NCBI GenBank assembly: GCA_003971905.1
Contig: RSEE01000013.1
Location: 907,419-971,418, forward strand
From: Moniliella sp. 'wahieum'
Taxonomy: Eukaryota > Basidiomycota > Moniliellomycetes > Moniliellales > Moniliellaceae
DNA: 64,000 nucleotides
Direction: 5' to 3'
Below, piece after piece: positions 23,967-33,167 of this stretch. The notes below the pieces were generated by a model. That model was not told the origin of the DNA. It saw nothing but the letters and a program-made list of their open reading frames with translations, and ran no database searches. Both the position numbers and the translations under genes were made by a program. Position 1 is the stretch's first letter; every line of letters begins with the position of its first letter.

Positions 23967-24256
23967 CATTGACAGAGCTTAAGGCTGGGACAGGGGGAAC
24001 GCTACGTCTAAACCGAACCGTTCATCTTGCGGGGGTACTTGGAAGCGCCACCAAGATTAAGGGACCAGGGGGATCGCCAGGATATCAGGACCCTCCGGCT
24101 CACGCCATCCGGTCCCGTACCCTAGGAAGCGCGTGTGGACACGGAGGAACGTGGTTGACATACGAGCGAGGAACCATTTCCACTGAGCCTTAGTAGCCAA
24201 CTCCTTCCAATGCGCAAACAACTTGCCCGCCGTCTTGGTGCCGTAGTATCCTCGCG
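23967..24256 (-). mobile_element. LINE-like 3' end fragment, copy 3, nested
   Basis: The same 3' sequence as copies 1 and 2 in reverse orientation, starting at the conserved CATTGACAGAG terminus and stopping 5' at the CGCGAGGATACTACGGCACC block. It sits inside the fold-back element, so either the LINE inserted into the element or the element captured it. Confidence 0.6.
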
Positions 24257-24457
24257 TATATCGCAGACCCCCTTTTTCTTTACGTCATGCTTACCTATTT
24301 GTTTGCGCGGGCGGAATGCGCACCCCACCCCGGCGTGCTCAGCCATGCACATCTCCCTTTTTATATCGCAGACCCCCTTTTTTCTTTACGTCATGCTTAC
24401 CTATTTGTTTGCGCGGGCGGAATGCGCACCCCACCCCGCGTGCTCAGCCATGCACAT
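24257..24457 (+). repeat. Tandem duplication of about 105 bp
   Basis: A segment starting TATCGCAGACCCCC and running through GCTTACCTATTTGTTTGCG to CAGCCATGCACAT occurs twice in direct order. The copies differ at a T run (5 against 6), at CCCCGGCG against CCCCGCG, and at their ends. The second copy runs into the right terminal repeat of the fold-back element. Confidence 0.9.
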
Positions 24458-26741
24458 GGGTGATAAAATTCCTCCAGCGTGGAACAGTGGAACGGTGGCT
24501 AAGGTGGCGACGGTGCACAAGCACCAAGCTGGGGCGAAGCCCCAGCTGACCGGGCCGTAGGCCCGGTGGTCTTCTAGTGTTATAAATCGCGCGCTTTCCT
24601 CGACTGTATAATCACGACTACTGTGACTGTGACGTCATGCCACTTCTTCCCCCGCTTTTTGCTCGCCCCCCATCACAAGCTCTCGGATAAGGGTATTGCC
24701 TTTAAGCTTTACAGACCCAGAGCATTGAGCCAAACACCGGTCCTTCGCTTCTGCATACCGTGAATCTCGCAGCAGCCAAATCCAGAGAGAGGACGGCTCG
24801 TCTCGGCTCCGGCACGCGGAATATAGTGCGACATTTTGTCAATAGGTAGAGTATAAAACTGCGAGTGTTGATGATTACTTTGATCGGCACATTAATCGTT
24901 GATGACGTCCTCGATGACGCGACACGCGTCATGCATCATGCGGCACGTTGAACTTGAGTATAGCGGGCGGATTGTGCCTCTACACGCCCCCTCATGCGGC
25001 TATTAGTTCGCCGTGTATCGCCATCCTCTTGCCTCCTTGGATCGATTTGCTCACAGACCCCTCGTTCTGACATGTGTCATGTGTTGAACGTTGACGTGTG
25101 TGGAGCAGGGTGGAGCAGTGTCTATTCAGGAACGAAGAAGCTCGGCTCCGTCCATCTACCGCCCATCCAAACAGTCATATCCATAATGCACCGGTGGCAC
25201 TAAAATCACACACTCATGACCCATTGTATACTGTTGCGCGAGGTGTCTCTTACATATGTTGTCATGCATGTCAGTGTAGTGAGATGAGAGTCCCCTCCAG
25301 GCCCCGCCTTGGCTTGCGCACCACGCAGATGAGATGCGGGGAGAATGGGGAGCCGGTGCTCGGTGCTCGGTGCCCAATGTGCCGGTAACCGGTAAGGCAG
25401 GTGCGTGCGGCCGGTGGCCGATAGGTGGGGATTGGACAGGGCTAGTAGACGCTTGTCCGACTAAGGTCCCCGGCGCTCGGTGCCGAGTAACTACTAGAGT
25501 GATAATAGCTTCTAGCTTAAACGTTTAAACTAGCACTGCGACACTGGGCCACGGCATGTCTCGGCATCAACGACGGAAAACGCCACTGCTTGGGATGGTT
25601 TCTGTAGATGATTGAGATGATGGTGGTGGATACTCGAAAATCGGACCCCTCCCGAGGCCACCACAGATCCACCTTCGACCTGCCTCATTGTCACGTGCCA
25701 GACTACAAGCGGCCAAGCACCATGCCATGTGCCATCACATCCATGTGACTGATATATGATTGGGTGTGAAATTCAGGAAACGTCCATGTGCAAACCCTAA
25801 CAGTATCCACTGCCCTGGTGCTTCTAGAGTCCATCCTGTGCTGCGATCGGTAGTCTCAGGTCCGAGACAGGCATCTGGGATCTAGCTCTAGAGCCTATGC
25901 CACTTGTCACAGTCAGGTCTCAGAGCTTGTCCTCCCTTGGTACCTTCGTGGCCAGGGTGCTTGGCACGTGATGGTGTCAAGCACCAGTGGTGCTCAGCTG
26001 GTCCCTGTTGGCCCACGACGCCAAGCACAGCGATCGGTGTATCGCGCATGCTGTACAGTGCTGCACAGTACGTCATCCGTCGTCATGCATCATGCACGTC
26101 ATGCGCCCTCTGAGCGTCCGAACTCCACGAGTGCCACACGCTCCAGGGTGTGATCTCGCTGTTACATGTTATCGATTATCGATGTCATCTATCAACGGCA
26201 ACCGCCAAGGTCCAAAATCCCGCGTGTAGCCTGGTATAGCCTTGTGCAGCACATTTCACACGAAGATGGCGGCGGTAAAGCCGATTAGCCTGGAAAGGAA
26301 TCCGCAAGAGCTGGGGACACAGCTGCGGGGCAAGCGAAGGGAGCAGAGTACCGACAGAAATGAGGGGACTGGAAAAGGGCGAAGCGGATCAGAGTTACCT
26401 CTTGTTGCTCATAATTCGGTACCCTGTTCAATACGTTCAATGCGCGAAGTACTTGTGTAGTCCAAACCTAAATTCACACGACGTTTTTTATTACTTAGTT
26501 TCTACTAGCTCGATCGCCTGCTCTCGACTCTCGCTTGTGCAGACGCTCGCTTCTTTTTTGGTGCGGATGATTGATCCGTCGTTGTCACCACAATCAGTAC
26601 CACTTAGTGCACGCTACGTCAGCGTGTCAGCTGTTTTGTGTGAGGGCACCGTGCGGAGTGATCTAGTGACCGGATCGACCATCGGGCGCAGCATCGACAT
26701 CGACCATCGCCTGTGTCTCCAAACTCAAGTACTCAAGCTTC

Positions 26742-26786
26742 AAGCTCTTCAAGCTCTTCAAGCTCTTCAAGCTCTTCAAGCTCTTC
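26742..26786 (+). repeat. (AAGCTCTTC)5 nonamer array
   Basis: Five perfect 9-bp units immediately after one AAGCTTC heptamer (26735-26741). The nonamer equals the heptamer with its CT dinucleotide doubled. The strand orientation is palindrome followed by TCA. Confidence 0.95.
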
Positions 26787-26909
26787 ACGGCTATCTAGAT
26801 TGGCTTTTCAGTTTTCTTCAATGGATCATCGATCACATGTCACATGTCACACTACCAAATTGACGATCGAGGGGCGGAGTGACCATAGTGACTAATGCGC
26901 GAGGCTAGT

Positions 26910-26965
26910 GACTAGTGACTAGAGTGACTAGAGTGACTAGAGTGACTAGTGACTATGTGACTAGC
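26910..26965 (+). repeat. Mixed GACTAGT / GACTAGAGT array
   Basis: The order is 7-mer, 9-mer x3, 7-mer, GACTATGT, GACTAGC. The 9-mer is the 7-mer with AG doubled, so 7- and 9-bp units alternate within one uninterrupted array. Confidence 0.95.
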
Positions 26966-27234
26966 GACTATGTATAGTGGCTCAGCGCTAAATGAGAACC
27001 GTTGAACTTCAACACGTTGAGAGCGTGACGTGAGTGATGCAAGGGCTAGAGCCACCAGGCTCCACCGCGTGTGGCGAAGAGCGAGAGCTGTGCGAGGATG
27101 TGGTGGGAGCAGGATGGTGTGGGCATAGAAGGGAACAGACCATAGCACAGATGGTGACATGCGTCTTCAAGTCCAGCTTCAAGCTTCAAGGTTCAGGATT
27201 ATACGAAAGAGCGCGTTAAAGCGTCAACTTGTTC

Positions 27235-27273
27235 AACGTTCAACGTGTTCAACGTTTAACGTACTCAGTACTC
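27235..27273 (+). repeat. AACGTTC array switching to AGTACTC
   Basis: AACGTTC, AACGTGTTC, AACGTTT, AACGTACTC and AGTACTC follow one another without gaps. Two palindromes (ACGT and GTAC) share one array, with 7- and 9-bp units. Confidence 0.85.
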
Positions 27274-27756
27274 AAAACACAAACCTCAAACTCAAGCTTC
27301 AAGCTTCAAGACTCAACAGTCCAAAAACGTTCAACGCGTCGAAGGAACCGAGATCAATTAGAAGCCTCGGCCTGAGGTCACCGGTCACAGGTCAAGCCGG
27401 TCAGGCTCTGGCCTCAGCCTGAGGCCTGAGGGAATTTCTTCCCCCACACATCACATCACGCGCCACACTTCCAGCGGAACCTTGCCCAGGCAGGATAGGG
27501 CACACTAGTACAATTGTTCGGACCTGTCCGAAAAGCATAGGCCATACGGCATGTGACATGTGACAAGAGGCGACAAAGTGACATGTGACAGTGACAGACG
27601 GCAGCACCCCGTACCTGCCTCATACATCCCAGACTTCCCGGAGGGTACGGAACTCGGTACTTCAATGTCATACGTCACATGTCACATGATGCATGACAAG
27701 TCACATCTCCCTCATCGCGCTTCTATGCCATGTAGCAAGGAAGGTGGAAGGTGTGT

Positions 27757-27777
27757 GAACGTTGAACGTTGAACGTT
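27757..27777 (+). repeat. (GAACGTT)3 array
   Basis: Three perfect heptamers built on the AACGTT palindrome. Confidence 0.95.
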
Positions 27778-28501
27778 GTGAATAACGCGCATGCGAACAC
27801 AGCCGCTGCATACTGCCAAACAGTGTTGATGTGATGCTTTGAAGAGACTGGTACGCACGACAGCAGGAAACTTGGGGAACTCAGGCGGAGTCCCCACCCT
27901 CTCAGGCAGAGCGCTTAATGAACTCTCAGGGACCCAGTGACTCTGCTGGAGTACTCTCGGTATCGGCCGTACCGCGTACCCAGCCTGAAGTGCTCGTGCT
28001 CAGCTGGAGCGGTCTCGGCCTCAGTACTCGACTCAGCGCGCTCAGCGGCTCAGCGCGAGGAGCTTAACAGCCATTTTAAAATGATTGAAACGTCCCCGAC
28101 TCCATCCATCCCATCCCCTCAGTCTACCAACTGCCACACTCGCCATCACCTGTATCACGCACTACAATGACCACCTTTCTCCCGGGGCATTGTCTTCCTC
28201 GATCAAGTGATCGTTTTAATCCCCGACACGGGGAAGATCCCTGTCCCATCCCCCCCTGTCCCCTGGACATATGTGTTCCTCATAGTTACAGAGCGTGAAA
28301 CTTCTCAAGCTTTCCAGTTGAAGCCATATAGCCTTTGAATTTGTTTTTATAGAGGGTGCTATCCCCATTCCAATTTGCGATCGACCGTCTTTACCCAGCC
28401 TTGCCCCCAGACATCCATTGGGGATCGTTGAAGGCGTGAGTCGTTTCCCATTTACGTCTCCTTTGAATCCAACTGACGCGCCGCTATTCAGTAAAAACAA
28501 C

Positions 28502-29495
28502 ATGACCACTCTCCTTCCCTTCGGTGCCAATCCTCTGGGCCCTCCGACATTCGAACCGATCTCCTGCTGATGATGTTGCGTGGGACACTTTTCTCGGGAT
28601 CAAATCTACCCCGTCGCTCTTAGAACAATCAGGGCAAATGTGGCACACCTCACTCCCACTTTCTATTTATAATACCAGCCCTTCTGTCCTCGCACAGGGC
28701 CCAGTCTCTCCCCAAAGCACCCGATCCAACACCCCTCCACTTCTCTCTCCTGAGAGCCCGACCTGGTCCACGGACTGGACCGTCAGCCAGCTTACTCCAT
28801 GCTCGTCCGCTACTCCAGCCACTTCTACCCCAAAGGTGCTCAGCCCTTCCCCCAAGCCACATCCATGCCAAGAAGAAGAAGAAGCCGTTGGGGCGCAATT
28901 TTGTCTGTACCATCTGCGGCACCGCCTTTGCCCGCAACCATGTCTTCGTCGTCATGGTATCATCCACAAAGCCATCAAGCCTCACTCATGTTCATCGTGC
29001 CACAAACAATTCTCTCGCAAAGACGCTCTCCATCGTCATTTGACCGTTAAAACAGGCTGCCTGCGGGCCCGCAAGGCGCTACTAGCCCACGCCTCCTCCC
29101 TCCTGGGTCCATCAGCATTGACTGGGGCAAGGAAGGGAACATCACCAACCCCTCTCCTGCACACCCCAACATCTGCCACCTTCATCCCTTGCCCCCGACT
29201 TGATTATTCCAGCACAAGTATCCTATCAGATTTCGCACGGGCTCCACTCGCCTATTCCAGTTCACAGCCTCCCATCCCCTCCTGACTTCGTCTCTATCAC
29301 CCCTACCCGCATCTTTCTGGACCTCTCCCCAGGCTTTCCCACCGAACAGACCAGCGTCTGGATGCCCCTCTTTGGGATCATTCACTGTTTATTTCGTTTC
29401 CCAACCCGGAACCGTCTTTTCCTGCGGAGCACGACGCGTTTCCCCTTTTCAGTGGGACTGAAATCTCGCTGAAAGCAGGGACAAGACCGCTATAA
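28502..29495 (+). CDS. C2H2-type zinc-finger protein
   Basis: This is a small putative DNA-binding protein. The ATG at 28502 gives MTTLLPFGANPLGPPTFEPI, followed by a Ser/Pro/Thr-rich region of about 110 residues and a run of lysines. Two adjacent fingers follow at 28900-29060. The first has CTICGTAFARNHVF and then H...H. The second is CSSCHKQFSRKDALHRH ending in KTGC, so its fourth ligand may be Cys. The C-terminal part is low complexity and, after a frame change, ends EISLKAGTRPL at the TAA at 29493-29495. Frame breaks near 28567 (CT unit) and 28940 (one C in VFV/RHG) look like short-repeat losses. Paired C2H2 fingers near the C-terminal half are common in basidiomycete transcription regulators; the target is unknown. 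Confidence 0.7.
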
Positions 29496-29881
29496 TACTT
29501 GGGCCTCACTCCACCCATCACACCTGATTCACACCGCACTCTACATTAATGTGTCTTCGACCTTCTCTAAATTTCATCCACGTTGCTTGCTCTGGTGTAC
29601 CGCCCCTCCCTTCAGTCGGGCACAACACCACCCCTCCCACTCGAGGACTAATTCGTTCCTGCCTTGCATCCACTTCCCATTCAATTACCGTCGTGCTATT
29701 TTTGGACCATCAGTCGTGTTATTATGGACCTTCTCCCTGTTCCTCTATTCTAATCACAGTGTCTTATTTTGTCTCCACCTTGCCTGTTCTCATCCTCTAA
29801 TCTTGTACTGCATCAGCGCATTCACGTCCAAATTGCTCTCATATACATTAGGGCACCATTCGGTACTGTAGTGCTATACAC
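29496..29881. other. Downstream of zinc-finger gene, no gene
   Basis: Pyrimidine-rich sequence with short overlapping open frames. Probably 3' region of the zinc-finger gene. No domain or repeat recognised. Confidence 0.35.
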
Positions 29882-30110
29882 TGTCATGGGGAGGGCCTCG
29901 AGGTGGGACCCCCCCTGTAGTTTAGGGGTACAAAAACCCTTAGACAGGTCAATCAGTGTCTCGTACGTTAGGTCCTACTCCAGATCCTGGTTGAGCCGAG
30001 AGGGGTGTAGAGGCGAGATGGAGAGACCCTCTAATTTGGGTGGCTGCCTGCGTGCCCAAACGCCGCAGTTCAGACCCTCCGAGGTAGGAGCCGCGTACGC
30101 AGGTCGTTAG
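29882..30110 (+). mobile_element. LTR-family fragment
   Basis: It starts TGTCATGGGG and keeps the AGTTTAGGGGTACAA block and the GCCGAGAGGGG region of the LTR family, then diverges. No matching 3' terminus is visible, so it is a truncated or strongly decayed copy. Confidence 0.5.
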
Positions 30111-30907
30111 ACCAGTTGAAGGGGTCCAGGAGCTCCGACGTTACTCTGTTCCTCGCAACGTTACCACACTCGGTACGCAGTAGTAGGCGGGAACAGACAG
30201 TCCTAAAGAAGAGCAAGCGCTACTGATGAGAGTAACCGCGGCTTGCAGTGCACTCGACATAAGTCGTAAATTCGTAAGCGTAAGGGTGGTAGAAGGTGAA
30301 AGGGCGAGAGAGGAACTGGTACACAGCGGATTAGCAAAACACGTCGCAAATGTTCAAGATGTAAAATACCTTCAAAAACGTCGGAAGAGTAGTATTTTGT
30401 TTGGCGACGTGCAAACCAGTCACGCGCGTCACGCGCTGCAGGTCTGTTACGTCCTCGACGTCATCCCCTTGAACGTCAGATACGTCCTCGTTGTCACCCC
30501 TTGAACGTCAGAAACGTCGTTGACGTGTCCATGGGAGACGTATCCTACGAATCTGATCCTCCTATGCTCGCTCTCCCTGGGTTACTATTTGTTACATTTT
30601 TATACTACTACTCATTTGCACCATCGAATGCTGTGCAATCCCGCACTGCCAGCCATTGGATGTGCATCGGATGTCATCGATATCCGCGTATTCGTCGTTT
30701 CGACACAGGGACGTCCAACGTTACCAAGATGACACCGGGCACACCGGGTCGCGTCCAATAAGCCAGCTGCAACACCGGACACTGCATCAGCAGGCATCAT
30801 TCGTTCACCATGCGCTCCGGCGCGAAGCACGATCTCAGCTGGTTTCAACCGGCGAACGCTGGCCACCATCTCTACTGGTCCACATCTGACATTAATATGT
30901 CAAACTG

Positions 30908-30961
30908 GGAGACCACCGGGCCTACGGCCAGGTCAGCTGGGTGCACTTCGCCCTCCAGCTC
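30908..30961 (+). mobile_element. Decayed single end of the fold-back element
   Basis: GAGACCACCGGGCCTACGGCC followed by AGGTCAGCTGGG matches the left end of the 23548 element. The second hairpin is degraded by insertions. No partner end is seen nearby. Confidence 0.6.
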
Positions 30962-31585
30962 GCGATGTGTGCCAAGCGAGTTGCCAAGCCACAGACGGCC
31001 TGTGCTCTAACTATACAAACGCGTATGTTGGCACGGTCACCTTTACCTCTATACTGTAGTCGGGGGAGACCAAAGATATAGGAGATAGGAGTCGACCAGG
31101 ACACACACCTAGCAAGCCTTCGAATGGCTGCTATATACAGCAGAAGGAACCAGGCCTCAAGTGCCTCACGACAGGTATAGACAGAAAGCGGGGGCACTTT
31201 CCAAAAATGTAAAGACTAATGCAAGCCCGTGCTCTCCAAGGTGCTGACGCTGCGTAGTCGGACGCGGCAGGAAGGGTTCTGTCAAGACTGGATGCAATGG
31301 GCACAAAGCATCGCACCGATAAGCCCATGTGACCATGGCGGGCCGCGGATGATATCCGCAGCATGGATCAGGTGTCGACTGGCTCTTCTCGCTAGTCTAC
31401 TAACATGTAACAGGACTGACGCGTGGTGGGCTGAGATGTCTACGACATGCGGGCTCAGCGTCCGGAGATAACCGGAGCGCCCCGTAACATACACCATTCA
31501 GGATTCTCAACTAGTGTGTCCTTAATCATTCGCGTTGCCAACTATCAGCTCCTCAGCTGGAGTGCTATTTCCACCGGAGTTCAAT

Positions 31586-31620
31586 GAACCTTGAAGCTTG
31601 AAGCTTGAAGCTTGAAGCCT
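31586..31620 (+). repeat. GAAGCTT heptamer array
   Basis: GAACCTT, GAAGCTT x3 and GAAGCCT in continuous 7-bp phase. Confidence 0.9.
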
Positions 31621-33167
31621 GAGGGGGAGCGGCGATGAGAAGAGATGAGCGGGACCGACATACTCATGCCATGAAGCAATTTCCACCGGGCCTGGTCTTC
31701 GTATAATGCGTTTTGCACTGATGCATGACAATAGTAGGGTACAAGCTTGTGGTGATCACAAGTGCGCATTGGACAAGTCGTGCTGAAGAGTCCCATCGGG
31801 GGATGGTTTATCGACACATGCTTATACCACTTGATTCGTATCTTAGTACTCGCGCTAAATCCGCGGTTTAAAAAGCGAATGGAGGGAGTCGGAGGGTCCT
31901 GACACCTGCAGTGTTGTGGGCAGTCCATTGGCCTCTTGATAGTTGGGTTGGTACGACTTGGCAGCCCACTCTGGACGAGCGAGGCTGATAGGCGCAGCCT
32001 TAAGCATGGAAAGTGATACTATGGGGTGCAGCAGTCTTCGGGTTTATTACTAAAATGCAATCCGTACGCTGCCAAATGTGAATCTGCTGCCCAAGAGGGG
32101 GACTGTGCTATAGATTCGGGATACGAGGCTGTGGGCCAAAAGTCAGATGTGTCCCCCTACGAAGGCATCTTCCCACACGCAACTATAAGAGGGTGGCATA
32201 GAATACAAAGCCAGATGCGAATGCGCTCTGAAAAAGTAGTATATGCGAGGGGCTTTGGGCGATTTCTGGCGTAGTCGATACTACTATAGAACTGGCCAGC
32301 TGGTGGGATGCGGGCGAGGCGATGTGCCACCAGAACACGGTAGTGCGTCTGGCGAGAATATATTGTTGATAGATATTTGACTTTCCGTCCTGTACACCCA
32401 CAACTTGTCCCAATGCGTGTTGCGTTATGCCGTGAGCGTTCTGAATTCACGGTTTGTAGATGCCATTGGGAGCCAGAAAAGAAAGAAGCTGCCACAGTTT
32501 AGGTGTTGACGTCGATGGCTGCCGCCCGTCCTAGAAGAGCTCAAGGGTTACTAACGAGCAGTCATCAGTGTAGAGTATTACTAGTAGTGAAGAGAGAGTC
32601 GATGATCGATGAAGCTTGAAGAGCGTGGATCAGAAATCCGTTTCAGACTGTGAAACGGGATGTTCGACACCAGCAAATCCCGTGTCCGGGCTCTATAGAG
32701 ACAGCGTTTCCCTCGCCGCCGTTCATCGGGTGTGGAGATGTATATTCTGCCGTTCTCGCGGTGCTGAGAAGGTGAAAGAGAGTCGGAGAACAGGCAGACG
32801 TAAACTCCCGCCTGGTCCGTGCATTCTCGCATTTGCCTTCGTCTGTACAGCGCAGCGGAGATGTGCCACATGGTGAGACTGGTTGGGCTGGTAACGGATG
32901 ACAATGAGAACACTGACCCGTGCAGCCGAGCACAGGAAGATTAAAACGAGGCACTATAGCAGTGTATCCAGGCCGCGGACTCCTGGTCGGTTTGTTCCGG
33001 GCGCCGGAGGGCGGAGAAAAGCTGTGAGAGCGCTGAGCGCGTGACAACTCCGGGAAGAAACGCACCCCGCCCGAGCGAGGGGCTGCTTGCCCATAACCTT
33101 CAAAGGGGTCATTCATTGTTCCCCATCGACCATCCTTCTTCCCACCACCCCTTCGCTCCTGCGCCAC

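Larger units (their letters stand above)
23548..24579. mobile_element. Fold-back element with paired terminal hairpins
   Basis: The two ends are inverted copies of each other. CACTAGAAGACC at 23548 is followed by hairpin ACCGGGCC-TAC-GGCCCGGT (23560-23578) and hairpin AGCTGGGGC-TTC-GCCCCAGCT (23580-23600). The mirror images lie at 24527-24547 and 24549-24567, ending GGTCTTCTAGTG at 24579. The inverted similarity runs about 210 bp on the left and 120 bp on the right, with indels. A hairpin about 10 nt before CTAG is also what Helitron 3' ends look like, so two inverted Helitron-type ends are the alternative to a MITE/fold-back. No transposase is present. A clear target duplication is not visible. 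The inside holds a LINE fragment and a tandem duplication. Confidence 0.7.
24580..28501. repeat. Gene-free region rich in palindromic heptamers
   Basis: No gene is recognised over almost 4 kb. The region holds TATCGAT x2 (26170-26183), AAGCTCTTC x5 (26742-26786), ACATGTC x2 (26835-26848), the GACTAGT/GACTAGAGT array (26910-26965), AACGTTC-type units (27235-27273), GACATGT units (27555-27596) and GAACGTT x3 (27757-27777). TCAGCGCG-type motifs occur near 28020-28060. The last part probably includes the promoter of the zinc-finger gene. Confidence 0.6.
30111..33167. other. Gene-free region before LEU1
   Basis: It contains a decayed copy of the fold-back element end (30908-30961) and the GAAGCTT array at 31586-31620. 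The open frames show no domain. The last few hundred bases are presumably the LEU1 promoter; open frames starting upstream of 33168 lack an ATG that fits the family start. Confidence 0.4.

Noticed and set aside
28502..29495. Zinc-finger gene as a transposon-encoded protein
   Set aside because: No RT, RNase H, integrase or zinc-knuckle (CCHC) context. The fingers are C2H2-like.
32640..32700. GTTCGACACC and repeated AATCCCGTGTCC-like sequence, possible tRNA relic
   Set aside because: No cloverleaf could be folded by eye, and it lacks consensus A and B boxes.
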